Positions 53,885 through 62,841 of a stretch of 64,000 nt of DNA are shown here, in pieces (the first letter of the stretch is position 1; every line of letters starts with the position of its first letter). The notes under the pieces were generated by a model, which was not told the origin of the DNA, ran no database searches, and saw only the letters and a list, made by a program, of their open reading frames with translations. A program made the position numbers and the translations under genes. Source of the stretch: Sphingomicrobium nitratireducens (GTDB lineage Bacteria; Pseudomonadota; Alphaproteobacteria; Sphingomonadales; Sphingomonadaceae); assembly GCF_026157035.1 (NCBI RefSeq), contig NZ_JANJZA010000001.1, positions 1,467,001-1,531,000 of the forward strand, read 5' to 3'.

Positions 53885-55369
53885 CTAACCGTTGGATTGG
53901 CGGGTTGGGGCGGGGTAGAGTTCGTCCATCGGGCGCGAGCGGCCATCCGGGCACACAATGCGCACGTGGTGCCGCTTGAGCGCGCGCGGACAGGCGACGC
54001 CGCAGCTGTGGGCGATGATTCCGACTTCCTGGCGCATATTGGACACGAAGTTGGCGACCTTGTCCGCCTTGTCCTCGGGCACGAGGCCGCGCTGGAGGCG
54101 CGGATCGTGGGTCGTCACCCCCGTCGGGCAGCGATTGGTGTGGCACTTCATCGCCTGGATGCAGCCGATCGAGAACATGAAGGCGCGCGCCGAATTGATG
54201 AAGTCCGCGCCCGTCGCCAGTGCCCAGGCGACGTCGCTGGGATTGACCAGCTTGCCCGACGCGACGATGCGGATCCGGTCCTTGAGCCCGTAGCGTTCGC
54301 GCAGGTCGACGAGGATCGGAAGTCCCTCGCGCACGGTCAGCCCGACATTGTCCATCAGCGGCATCGGCGCCGCGCCGGTTCCCCCGTCCCCGCCGTCTAC
54401 AGTAATGAAGTCGGGCGCATCGGCAGGATCGGCGCCCTCGAGCCGCGCGAACAATTCCTCGATCCAGCGGGCGTCGCCGATCACGATCTTGATACCGACC
54501 GGCTTGCCCGAGACGTCGCGCAGGCGCCGGATCATGCGGATCAGCTCCTCCTGATTGCCGACCTCGGGATGGCGGTTGGGCGAGATCGAGGCGGTGTGCG
54601 CGGGGATGCCGCGGATGTCGGCGATTTCCTCGGTCACCTTGTCCGCGGGCAGGATGCCGCCCTTGCCGGGCTTGGCACCCTGCGCGAGCTTCAGTTCGAT
54701 CATCCTGACCTGTTCGTGGGCGGCGACCTCGCGCAGCTTGTCGTCGTCGAGATTGCCATGCTCGTCGCGCACACCGTAATTGGCGGTGCCGATCTGGAAA
54801 ACGACGTCGCAACCGCCTTCGAGGTGATAGGGCGACAGCCCCCCTTCCCCCGTATTGAGCCAGCAGCCCGCTTTCTTCGCGCCCATCGAGAGCGCGCGGA
54901 TCGCGGGCCTGGAAAGCGAGCCGTAGCTCATTGCGGACACATTGAAGAAGCTGGTCGCGACATAGGGCGTCCGCGCGCCCTCCCCGATCGTCACGGGCGA
55001 GGCTTCGAGCGCCTGTTCGTCGAGCGGAGGCCACGGCGCGTTGATGAAGATCGGCGTGCCGACCGGCTGGAGGTTCTTGGTCGACCCGAACGGCAGCACG
55101 TTCCCCTTCCCCTTCGCGGATCGGTAGATCCAGTCGCGCTGGGCACGGTTGAAGGGCATTTCCTCGCGGTCCATCGCGAAGAAATACTGGCGGAAAAACT
55201 CGCCCAGCCGGGAGAACCAGTCGCGAAAGCGCCCGATTACCGGATAGTTTCGCCGGACCGCGTCCGACGTCTGCACCCGGTCGATGACGAACATCGCCGC
55301 GACCGCCACGACAAGCAGCCCGATCGCCCAGATGAAAGCGTAGACCAGCCAGATTGCGACCTTGAGCAT
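53885..55369 (-). CDS. Membrane-anchored FMN-binding glutamate synthase-like protein
   Basis: 494 residues. One N-terminal membrane helix (VAIWLVYAFIWAIGLLVVAVAAMFV) precedes a GltB-like FMN barrel: NTGEGGLSPYHLEGGCDVVF, GAKPGKGGILPADKVTEEIA, VDGGDGGTGAAPMPLMD and the cysteine group MKCHTNRCPTGV for an iron-sulphur cluster. No glutaminase domain, so not a complete glutamate synthase; the reaction is unknown. ATG at 55369 overlaps the M61 peptidase stop by one base. Confidence 0.87.
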   Translation of the reverse strand: MLKVAIWLVYAFIWAIGLLVVAVAAMFVIDRVQTSDAVRRNYPVIGRFRDWFSRLGEFFRQYFFAMDREEMPFNRAQRDWIYRSAKGKGNVLPFGSTKNLQPVGTPIFINAPWPPLDEQALEASPVTIGEGARTPYVATSFFNVSAMSYGSLSRPAIRALSMGAKKAGCWLNTGEGGLSPYHLEGGCDVVFQIGTANYGVRDEHGNLDDDKLREVAAHEQVRMIELKLAQGAKPGKGGILPADKVTEEIADIRGIPAHTASISPNRHPEVGNQEELIRMIRRLRDVSGKPVGIKIVIGDARWIEELFARLEGADPADAPDFITVDGGDGGTGAAPMPLMDNVGLTVREGLPILVDLRERYGLKDRIRIVASGKLVNPSDVAWALATGADFINSARAFMFSIGCIQAMKCHTNRCPTGVTTHDPRLQRGLVPEDKADKVANFVSNMRQEVGIIAHSCGVACPRALKRHHVRIVCPDGRSRPMDELYPAPTRQSNG

Positions 55370-57183
55370 CAATCGTCCTTCTTCTCGACGTCGGGTCCGA
55401 GCCAGGCAGCTCGCGCCTTGACCTGGGCCGCAGTGGAGTCCTTTCGAACGGACAAGCTCGTCGTCGGGTCCACTGCTGCCGTCAGCGTGGTCGAACGCTC
55501 GACCCCGCGCGAGATCCAGTCGATGCGCACGCGCTCGCCCGGATCGATCCGCCCGAGGGCGCGGTCCCAGTCCGCCTGGTCATCGATCGCCGTGCGCCCC
55601 AGCCTCACGATCTCGTCGTCGCGGTCGATCCCCGCGTCGTAGAGCGGACTGCCGCGCCGGGTCGCCTGGGACAGGATCGCCTGCTTGCCTTCGAACGCGA
55701 ACGAGACCGGGCCCAGCCATCCTTTCGCGTCCGCCTTGGGTTCGAGGTCGACCCCGAACCGCGCGAGCATCGGCGCGATGTCGGGAAGCACGTCGCCGCG
55801 CACGGTTTCGGCGAAGAACTGCTTCGCGAAGGCGTCGTCGCCGGTCAGTTCGGCAAGCAGGACTTGCAGATCGTCCAGCGTGTAGGGCGTCTCGGTGCGC
55901 CCGAACCGTTCCCACGCCAATTTCATGTAGCGGTCGAGGTCCGTCCTGAATCGGGTCCGCAATTGCAGATCGAGCGCCAGCGCGACCGCGTTGCCGTAGA
56001 CGTAGTAGGTCAGCTTGCTGTTGGTGCCGTTGGTGCGGTCGATTTGCACGGCCGCATCGAGAAAGGCGGCGTTGAGGCTCATTTCCGCCGCACTGCTGCC
56101 GGGACGCGCGGGCGTGCGCACGGTCGTATCCCAGGCACTGCCCCAGTTCTTCAGGAGCGTCTTCGTGCTCATCAGCCCGGCGCGATGCAGGACGAGATCG
56201 TCGTAATAGTTGGTGAACCCTTCGGCGAACCACAGCGCGTCGGACGGGTCGACCTTGGTGAAGTCGAACGGTTGCAGCATGGCAGGGCGAAGCCGCTCGA
56301 CGTTCCAGCCGTGGAAATATTCGTGCGAGAAGGCGCCCAGCATCTCCTCCGGCCCGACCTCGTGGATCGGCTCGTCGTAGCTGATGAAGGTCGAGGCGCG
56401 GTGTTCCATCGCGTCCGCGGACGCCCATGGCACGTTGTCGAAGATGAAGGTGTAGCGGTTGCCCTCATAGTCCGGAATGTCGTCGAAAATCGCGATTTCC
56501 TGGTCGACCAGCGCCTTGACGCCTGCGGCCAGCCGGTCGACGTCGTCCTCCTCGCCCAAATGGTGCACCGCGAGGCGAATGGTGGCGCGTTCGCCCTTGT
56601 GCTCGACCGTCCATTCGCGGATCGACAAGGGCGCGATTTCGACCGGACTGTCCATCAGGGCATCGAGATTGGCGGCGACGAAGCTGTTGGGCGCTGCGCC
56701 CGGCTGCAGCTGGGTCGCGATGGTCCACGACGGATCCAGCGGCGTGAAATGCAGCGTGACGGGGCGATCCTCGAGCCCCTCCGCCCACAGCACGGTGGAC
56801 GGCATGTTGAGATGAGCGTGCGAGGTATCGACCTGCGAATAGGTGCCGTCGGCATGGTCGGCGAAAAGCGTGTAGCGGACCTTCACGGTGCCGCCATGCG
56901 CGGGGACGACCCAGTGATAGGGGTCCGGACGCTCGACCCGCAGCGCCCTGCCCTGTTCGTCGAACGCGACGAGGTCGTCGACATTCTTGCCGAACTCGTG
57001 AAGCGCGTAGCGCCCGGGAGAGGAACGCGCCATGCGCAGCACCAGCGGCGACCCGTCAAGGGCGGCAAAGTCGACTTCGATCGTCGCCTCGCGGTGGGCG
57101 GCATTGTCGAAGCGGAACCGGTAGTCGACGGGAGGCGGAAGAGGCGCGGCCTGGGCGATAGCGGCCAGCATCACGATCGACAT
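55369..57183 (-). CDS. M61-family glycyl aminopeptidase with PDZ domain
   Basis: 604 residues. Probable signal peptide (SIVMLAAIAQAAPL). Zinc site SHEYFHGWNVERL with the third ligand in FAEGFTNYYDDL, and a C-terminal PDZ-like region (about 515-580) with GSPLYDAGIDRDDEIVRLG. Known M61 enzymes release N-terminal glycine/alanine. Start at 57183, with AAGGAG 8 bases upstream. A second gluzincin-type enzyme lies at 30759-32219. Confidence 0.92.
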   Translation of the reverse strand: MSIVMLAAIAQAAPLPPPVDYRFRFDNAAHREATIEVDFAALDGSPLVLRMARSSPGRYALHEFGKNVDDLVAFDEQGRALRVERPDPYHWVVPAHGGTVKVRYTLFADHADGTYSQVDTSHAHLNMPSTVLWAEGLEDRPVTLHFTPLDPSWTIATQLQPGAAPNSFVAANLDALMDSPVEIAPLSIREWTVEHKGERATIRLAVHHLGEEDDVDRLAAGVKALVDQEIAIFDDIPDYEGNRYTFIFDNVPWASADAMEHRASTFISYDEPIHEVGPEEMLGAFSHEYFHGWNVERLRPAMLQPFDFTKVDPSDALWFAEGFTNYYDDLVLHRAGLMSTKTLLKNWGSAWDTTVRTPARPGSSAAEMSLNAAFLDAAVQIDRTNGTNSKLTYYVYGNAVALALDLQLRTRFRTDLDRYMKLAWERFGRTETPYTLDDLQVLLAELTGDDAFAKQFFAETVRGDVLPDIAPMLARFGVDLEPKADAKGWLGPVSFAFEGKQAILSQATRRGSPLYDAGIDRDDEIVRLGRTAIDDQADWDRALGRIDPGERVRIDWISRGVERSTTLTAAVDPTTSLSVRKDSTAAQVKARAAWLGPDVEKKDD

Positions 57184-57256
57184 GGGGTCTTCTCCTTGCG
57201 CAGCGTAGTGCAACGCTAGCGAGCAAGGCCGTGCTGGCAAGGCGAAAGCGAAGGCC

Positions 57257-57919
57257 CTAGCGGGCGAGGTCCGGGAACAACTTGGCGAAGGCGCGTACCT
57301 TGGGCAGGTCGTGCGCGACGATATAGGGGTGGCGCGGGTTCTTCTTCATGAAATCCTGGTGGTAGGGCTCGGCCGGATAGAAGCGCCCGCTTTCCAGCGT
57401 GGTGACGATCGGACGGGAATAGGTTCCGGCCTTGTCGAGCTGGGCGATATAGGCGCGCGCGACCTTGCGCTGCGTCGCGTCGAGCGGAAACAGCGCGGTG
57501 CGGTACTGGGGGCCGACGTCGGGACCCTGCCGGTTCTTGAGCGTGGGATCGGCGATCACGGAGAAATAGACGCGCAGAAGATCGCCGTAGCTGACGACGC
57601 GCGGATCGTAGGTGACGCGCACCACTTCGGCATGGCCGCTGCGGCCCGAGGAGACGCTGCCATAGGTCGGGCGCGCTTCCTTGCCGCCGGCATAGCCCGA
57701 GACGGCGGACTTGACGCCGTCGACCCGCTCGAACACCGCCTCGACGCCCCAGAAACAGCCGCCCGCGATGACGGCGACGGCGTTCGAAGCGCTCACGTCG
57801 GGATCGAAGCGCGCGGCGGGCACGCGCTCATAGCTCGAGGCAATGGCTGGCGCGCCTTGCAAGGAGACGAGGCCGAGGACGGCCGCGAGACCCAGAAGCG
57901 GGGCGAGAATGCGTGTCAT
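57257..57919 (-). CDS. msrA: Exported peptide methionine sulfoxide reductase MsrA
   Basis: 220 residues. Catalytic Cys in [18 protein letters not shown], plus [21 protein letters not shown] and [12 protein letters not shown]. An N-terminal signal-like hydrophobic stretch ([22 protein letters not shown]) suggests periplasmic localisation, unlike most cytoplasmic MsrA. Repairs oxidised methionine. No MsrB is fused. Confidence 0.92.
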   Translation of the reverse strand: MTRILAPLLGLAAVLGLVSLQGAPAIASSYERVPAARFDPDVSASNAVAVIAGGCFWGVEAVFERVDGVKSAVSGYAGGKEARPTYGSVSSGRSGHAEVVRVTYDPRVVSYGDLLRVYFSVIADPTLKNRQGPDVGPQYRTALFPLDATQRKVARAYIAQLDKAGTYSRPIVTTLESGRFYPAEPYHQDFMKKNPRHPYIVAHDLPKVRAFAKLFPDLAR

Positions 57920-57992
57920 GCCTTGTTATACGCGCAGCCGCCCGCGAAGGTTACGCTGGCATCGGCAAACGCCCTTCGCTAAAGCCCGCGCC

Positions 57993-59189
57993 ATGAGCGC
58001 ACACCATCCCAAGATTTCGCCCTTCGACGCCAATGATCCGTTCGATCTCGACGGCCAGCTGACCGACGAGGAACGCATGGTCCGCGACACCGCGCGCGCC
58101 TATGCGCAGGAGAAGCTCCTGCCGCGCGTGAAGGACGCCTTCCTCGAAGACCAGTTCGACCGCGATATCATGTCGGAAATGGGCGAACTCGGCCTGCTCG
58201 GCGCGACCGTTCCGGAAGAATATGGCGGCGCGGGCCTCGGCTATGTCAGCTACGGGCTGATCGCGCGCGAGGTCGAGCGCGTCGACAGCGGTTATCGCAG
58301 CGCCTGCTCGGTCCAGTCCAGCCTCGTGATGTTCCCGATCCATGCCTACGGCACCGAGGAGCAGAAGCAGAAGTGGCTGCCCAAGCTGGCGCGCGGCGAG
58401 GCGATCGGCTGCTTCGGCCTCACCGAACCCGACGCGGGCTCGGACCCGGGCGGAATGCGCACCCGCGCCAAGAAGATCGATGGCGGCTACCTGCTGTCGG
58501 GCGCCAAGATGTGGATCACCAATTCGCCGATCGCCGACGTGTTCGTGGTGTGGGCGAAGTCGGACGCCCATGGCGGCGCGATCCGCGGCTTCCTGCTCGA
58601 GAAGGGCATGAAGGGCCTCTCCGCGCCCAAGGTGAAGGAGAAGCTTTCCCTGCGCGCCTCGATCACCGGCGAGATCGTGATGGACGAGGTCGAGGTGCCC
58701 GAAAGCGCCCTGTTCCCCGAGATCGAGGGCCTCAAGGGCCCGTTCGGCTGCTTGAACCGCGCGCGCTACGGCATCGGCTGGGGCGCGATGGGCGCGGCGG
58801 AAGCCTGCTACGAGGCAGCGCGCGACTACATGCTTGAGCGCAAGCAGTTCGGCGTTCCCCTCGCCTCCAAGCAGATCCCACAACTCAAACTCGCCAACAT
58901 GGTCACCGAGATCGCGCTCGGTCTCCAGGCCGCGCTGCGCGTGGGTCGCCGCCTCGACGAGGGCGTGCTGATCCCCGAGACGATCAGCCTCATCAAGCGC
59001 AACAATTGCGGCAAGGCGCTCGAGATCGCCCGCATCGCGCGCGACATGCATGGCGGCAACGGCATCTCGGCCGAATATGCGCCGATGCGTCACGCGATGA
59101 ACCTCGAGACGGTCAACACGTACGAGGGCACGCACGACGTGCACGCGCTGATCCTCGGCCGCGCGATTACCGGCATTCCGGCTTTTTAA
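57993..59189 (+). CDS. gcdH: Glutaryl-CoA dehydrogenase
   Basis: 398 residues, acyl-CoA dehydrogenase fold. Subfamily-specific features: catalytic Glu in [20 protein letters not shown], the Arg in [20 protein letters not shown] that binds the glutarate carboxylate, and [17 protein letters not shown]. Decarboxylating oxidation of glutaryl-CoA to crotonyl-CoA in lysine/tryptophan degradation. Start at the ATG at 57993; the upstream extension crosses the msrA promoter area. Confidence 0.93.
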   Translation: MSAHHPKISPFDANDPFDLDGQLTDEERMVRDTARAYAQEKLLPRVKDAFLEDQFDRDIMSEMGELGLLGATVPEEYGGAGLGYVSYGLIAREVERVDSGYRSACSVQSSLVMFPIHAYGTEEQKQKWLPKLARGEAIGCFGLTEPDAGSDPGGMRTRAKKIDGGYLLSGAKMWITNSPIADVFVVWAKSDAHGGAIRGFLLEKGMKGLSAPKVKEKLSLRASITGEIVMDEVEVPESALFPEIEGLKGPFGCLNRARYGIGWGAMGAAEACYEAARDYMLERKQFGVPLASKQIPQLKLANMVTEIALGLQAALRVGRRLDEGVLIPETISLIKRNNCGKALEIARIARDMHGGNGISAEYAPMRHAMNLETVNTYEGTHDVHALILGRAITGIPAF

Positions 59190-59241
59190 GCGACCCAAAC
59201 CGCGTTAGGCTCCCCCTCGAAGTCACAGGGGGAGCCAGCGC

Positions 59242-59799
59242 GTGATCACAACCATCGTCATCCTGGGCGTCATCGCCCTCATCGTCCTGTGGGCGATCGG
59301 CATCTATAACGGGCTCGTTCGCCTGCGCGCACTGGTACGCGAGGCCTTCTCGGGCATCACGGTGCAGCTGCGCCGCCGCGCCGACCTCATCCCCAACCTC
59401 GTCGAGACGGTGAAGGGCTATGCGAGCCACGAGAAAGAGACGCTCGAAAAGGTGATCGCGCAGCGCGGCGCCGCCGTCGCCGCCAAGGGCGTCGAGGCGA
59501 CCGCCGCCGCCGACGCCGCGATGACCGGCCTGCTCGGCAAATTGCTCGCGATTTCGGAAGCCTATCCGGACCTCAAGGCGGACCAGAATTTCCGCAAGCT
59601 GCAGGACGAATTGTCCTCGATCGAGCACGATCTGCAGGCGGCGCGGCGCTATTACAATGCCACCGCGCGCGATCTCAACACCAAGGTCCAGTCCTTCCCC
59701 GACATGGTCGTGGCGGGCCCGACCGGCTTTTCGACCGAGCCCTATTACGAGGATGCGGACGAGACCATCCAGACCGCGCCGCAGATCGATTTCTCGTAG
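59242..59799 (+). CDS. lemA: LemA-family protein
   Basis: 185 residues, GTG start with GGGGGAG upstream. One N-terminal membrane helix (VILGVIALIVLWAIGIYNGLV), then the LemA helical core: REAFSGITVQLRRRADLIPNLV, GYASHEKETLEKV, KLQDELSSIEHDLQAARRYYN. Function of LemA is unknown; linked to membrane stress in several genomes. Followed five bases later by the DUF2207 gene. Confidence 0.93.
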   Translation: MITTIVILGVIALIVLWAIGIYNGLVRLRALVREAFSGITVQLRRRADLIPNLVETVKGYASHEKETLEKVIAQRGAAVAAKGVEATAAADAAMTGLLGKLLAISEAYPDLKADQNFRKLQDELSSIEHDLQAARRYYNATARDLNTKVQSFPDMVVAGPTGFSTEPYYEDADETIQTAPQIDFS

Positions 59800-59803
59800 A
59801 CCC

Positions 59804-61726
59804 GTGCGCGCCTTCGTCGTCGCCCTCGCCGCCTTCGCGGCGCTGCTCCTCGGCGCGGCGCCCGCGCTGGCGGACGAGCGGATCGAGAGCTTCCATTCGC
59901 GGCTCGAACTTGCGCCCGACGGCCAGCTGACCGTTACCGAGACGATCCGCGTCCAGGCCGAAGGGATCCAGATCCGGCGCGGCATCTACCGCGACCTGCC
60001 GACCCGCTATCGCGGCAAGGCCGGCGAGAACGTCAAGGTCGGCTTCACGCTGCTCGGCACCGAGCGCGACGGGCAGGTCGAGCCCTCGAAGATCGAGCGC
60101 ATGGCGAACGGCGTGCGCATCCGCATCGGCGATGCCGACCGCTATGTCAGCCGTGGCAGCCATGTCTATCGCATCCGCTACTCGGTACGGCGCGCGGTCG
60201 GCTTCTTCGACGAATTCGACGAACTCTACTGGAACGTGACCGGCACTGGCTGGGGATTTGCCATCGACCAAGCCTCGGCGACCCTGGTGCTGCCCGAGCC
60301 GGTCAAATTCGGGCAGGTCGCGATGTATACGGGCGTGCAGGGCTCGACCGCTAACGATGCCCGCATTGTCCGCAACGACCCGGGCGAGCTGAAGGTCGAG
60401 ACGACCCGTCCGCTTGGCCCGCGCGAAGGACTGACGGTCGCCGCAGCCTTCCCCAAGGGCGTAATTGCCCCGCCGAGCAGCGAGGAACGGGCGATGCGGC
60501 GGCTCGCCGACTTCGCGCCGCCCATCGCGGCCGTCCTCGGGCTGGTGCTGGTCGTCGCTTATTATCTGTGGGCCTATTTCAATGTCGGTCGCGATCCGCG
60601 CCCCGGCACCATCGTGCCGCTGTTCGCCCCTCCCGACGGGCTCAGCCCGGCCGCCATCCGCTACGTCGTCAAGCAGTCGATGGACAATCGCGGCTTCGCC
60701 GCGGCGATGGTCGAGGCGGGCGTGAAAGGCCACGTCAGGCTCGAGGATGAGGGCGGCGGCTTCTTCAAGTCGAAGTCAATGACCATCCATCGGTCCGAGC
60801 GGGGCGTCGGACAGGAATTGGCGGACGGCGAAGAGAGGATGCTCATCGAATTGCTGTCCCCCGGCACGTCGCTCGAGGTGAAACAGGAACATCACGCGAA
60901 ATTCTCCAGCGCGCGCAAGGCGCTCGACCGCGCCTATGCGAAGCAGTTCGAGGGCAAGGCCTTCCACCGCAATCTCGGCTGGGCATTCGCGGGGCTGCTT
61001 GCCTTGTTCGCGGCGCTCGGACTGGTCGCCGCGGCGATCGTCTGGTCCGAGGACCTGTCGAGCCCGCTCGTTCCGATGCTGACCGTCGCCACGCTGCTGA
61101 TAGCGATGCTGCTGCTGCTCGGCGCGCCCGACAAGGGGCAGCCGGGACGCACGCTCGTACTGGTACTGGGGGGGGTCGTCGCGCTGGTCGCGGGGGCGAT
61201 GTCGGTCGCACTCCTACCCCTCGCCTTCACCGGCGGCGGCGCGCCGCTCATCATGCTGATGCTGGTTCCGGCCAGCCTGATCGCGATCAGCGGCTTCTTC
61301 TGGATGTCGGCACCGACGATGGAAGGCCGCGCGCTGCTCGACCGCATCGCGGGCTTCAAGCGCTACCTCTCCACGACCGAGCGCGAACGCTTCAACCGGA
61401 TGCAGCCCGCGGGCGAGGATCTGAAGCTGTTCGAACGCTTCCTGCCCTATGCGATCGCGCTCGGTGTCGAGCATGAATGGGCCGAGCATTTCGAGGGCCA
61501 GATTGCCGCGGCTTCGCTCGACCCGGGCCAGCGAGACAACGGCTTCGTCTGGTATTCGGGCCATCGCAGCGTGTGGGACAATCCGGGCGGCTTCGCCAAG
61601 GCGATCGGCGGCGGCCTGTCGGCCAGCATCGCATCGGCCGCGACCGCGCCCGGCTCGTCTAGCGGATCGGGGGGCGGCGGGTTTTCCGGCGGCGGCGGTG
61701 GCGGCGGAGGTGGCGGCGGCTGGTAG
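59804..61726 (+). CDS. DUF2207 membrane protein with glycine-rich tail
   Basis: 640 residues, GTG start. Signal peptide (AFVVALAAFAALLLGAAPALA), DUF2207 beta domain (about 25-220: RGIYRDLPTRYRGKAGENV, YWNVTGTGWGFAI), a membrane helix near 240-260, a cytoplasmic part, two or more helices near 390-500 and a Gly-rich end (GGGGGGGGGGGW). Always found with LemA; function unknown. Confidence 0.88.
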   Translation: MRAFVVALAAFAALLLGAAPALADERIESFHSRLELAPDGQLTVTETIRVQAEGIQIRRGIYRDLPTRYRGKAGENVKVGFTLLGTERDGQVEPSKIERMANGVRIRIGDADRYVSRGSHVYRIRYSVRRAVGFFDEFDELYWNVTGTGWGFAIDQASATLVLPEPVKFGQVAMYTGVQGSTANDARIVRNDPGELKVETTRPLGPREGLTVAAAFPKGVIAPPSSEERAMRRLADFAPPIAAVLGLVLVVAYYLWAYFNVGRDPRPGTIVPLFAPPDGLSPAAIRYVVKQSMDNRGFAAAMVEAGVKGHVRLEDEGGGFFKSKSMTIHRSERGVGQELADGEERMLIELLSPGTSLEVKQEHHAKFSSARKALDRAYAKQFEGKAFHRNLGWAFAGLLALFAALGLVAAAIVWSEDLSSPLVPMLTVATLLIAMLLLLGAPDKGQPGRTLVLVLGGVVALVAGAMSVALLPLAFTGGGAPLIMLMLVPASLIAISGFFWMSAPTMEGRALLDRIAGFKRYLSTTERERFNRMQPAGEDLKLFERFLPYAIALGVEHEWAEHFEGQIAAASLDPGQRDNGFVWYSGHRSVWDNPGGFAKAIGGGLSASIASAATAPGSSSGSGGGGFSGGGGGGGGGGGW

Positions 61727-61729
61727 CCG

Positions 61730-62269
61730 CTAGCGCGGGAACGTCCGCTTCAGCACCACGATCGGCTCGTCGTGATACTGGTTGGTCTCGACCTGTTCGA
61801 AGCCGAGCCGGTCGGCAAGCTTGAGCGAGGGCGCATTACCGGGCGCGATAATCGCCCAGATTTCGCGGGCGAGATTGGCGTCGGCCCATTCGAGCACCGC
61901 GTCGCAGGCCTCGCGCGCTAGGCCCTGCCCGTGCATGTCGGGATCGAAGATCCACCCCATTTCTGGCTGCCCGTCGAAGCCGGCCGCAAGCTGGCGCTGC
62001 CCGTCGAACAGGCCGACATTGCCGATCACGCGGCCATCGGCCTTCAAGGTGACCATCCAGCCGCCAAAGCCCATCACGATCCACTGGCCGACCGACGAGA
62101 CGGTGCGGCGCCACAGGTTTTCGTGGGTCTCGGGCTGGTTGCCGAGGTGGCGATAGACGTCGGGCTTGTCGAGGATCGCCTTGTGCGCGGCAAAATCCTC
62201 CGCGACAAAGCCGCGAAGGATCAACCGTTCGGTGTGTAGAACGGGCGCGGGATGGTTCGCCGCGCCCAC
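61730..62269 (-). CDS. GNAT-family N-acetyltransferase (RimJ/RimL-like)
   Basis: 179 residues, GTG start. RimJ-like GNAT pattern: ERLILRGFVAEDFAAHKAIL, GWIFDPDMHGQGLAREACDAVL (acetyl-CoA binding) and GNAPSLKLADRLGF. Substrate unknown. It begins four bases after the rpmE stop on the same strand, so it is probably co-transcribed with L31. Confidence 0.9.
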   Translation of the reverse strand: MGAANHPAPVLHTERLILRGFVAEDFAAHKAILDKPDVYRHLGNQPETHENLWRRTVSSVGQWIVMGFGGWMVTLKADGRVIGNVGLFDGQRQLAAGFDGQPEMGWIFDPDMHGQGLAREACDAVLEWADANLAREIWAIIAPGNAPSLKLADRLGFEQVETNQYHDEPIVVLKRTFPR

Positions 62270-62273
62270 CCGA

Positions 62274-62501
62274 TTACTTGGTCTTGAGCGTCAGGCCGCC
62301 GAAACGCTTGTTGAAGCGCTCGACCTGGCCACCCTGCGCCGCCTGGCGGGTGCCGCCAGTCCAGGCCGGGTGCGACTTGGGATCGATGTCGAGGTGCATC
62401 GTGTCACCTTCCTTGCCCCAGGTCGACTTGGTCTGGAACTTGGTCCCGTCGGTCATTTCGACGGTGATCAGGTGGTACTCGGGATGCGTGTCTTTTTTCA
62501 T
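62274..62501 (-). CDS. rpmE: 50S ribosomal protein L31
   Basis: 75 residues: [19 protein letters not shown] and [20 protein letters not shown] with HPAWTGG and VERFNKRFG near the end. Alphaproteobacterial L31 without zinc cysteines. GGAAAAG just upstream. Its promoter shares the 340-base gap with the B12 riboswitch of the divergent receptor. Confidence 0.95.
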   Translation of the reverse strand: MKKDTHPEYHLITVEMTDGTKFQTKSTWGKEGDTMHLDIDPKSHPAWTGGTRQAAQGGQVERFNKRFGGLTLKTK

Positions 62502-62619
62502 TGTCTTTTCCTGTGCTTGGACTGGTTTCCGACCAGCCCTGGAAATGGTCGAAGCGCGCCCTAGCGAAGCCTCGACTGCTTGACAAGCAAAAGCTGCCCC
62601 GCCACCGAGCCCAAAGGAC

Positions 62620-62740
62620 CCAGGTTCCGGCCGTGTAATGCGGCCGGCGAAGAGGGAAGCCGGTGGAAAACCGGCGCTGTGCCCGCAACTGTGACCCGAA
62701 GCAACGCGCCTTCGGGGAGCCAGATACCGGCCAGGGTCCG
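62620..62740 (+). ncRNA. Cobalamin (adenosylcobalamin-type) riboswitch
   Basis: The conserved core is present: GAAGAGGGAAGCCGGTGGAA, then AACCGGCGCTGTGCCCGCAACTGTGACCC in two pieces around 62670-62700 (B12 box GCCCGCAACTGT) and the closing GGGGAGCCAGATACCGGCC. It lies about 100 bases before a BtuB-like receptor and would switch it off when B12 is plentiful. The 62502-62841 gap holds this element plus the rpmE promoter area. Confidence 0.9.
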
Positions 62741-62841
62741 TCGTCCGTCTTCGTTGCCGGGACCAGCGGCGGGGCGTGGATCGGTTCGCCCACACCGGGC
62801 GGCCTTCCGCCGTGACGACGTGTCACGACAGAAGGAAACCG

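Noticed and set aside
52935-55034. 699-residue minus-strand frame across rimK and the glutamate synthase-like gene
   Set aside because: Overlaps rimK in antisense and the synthase-like gene in another frame; both real genes have conserved motifs.
59657-59803. N-terminal extension of the DUF2207 gene inside lemA
   Set aside because: The signal peptide starts at the GTG at 59804; the upstream frame runs within lemA and is Pro/Arg/Ser-rich.
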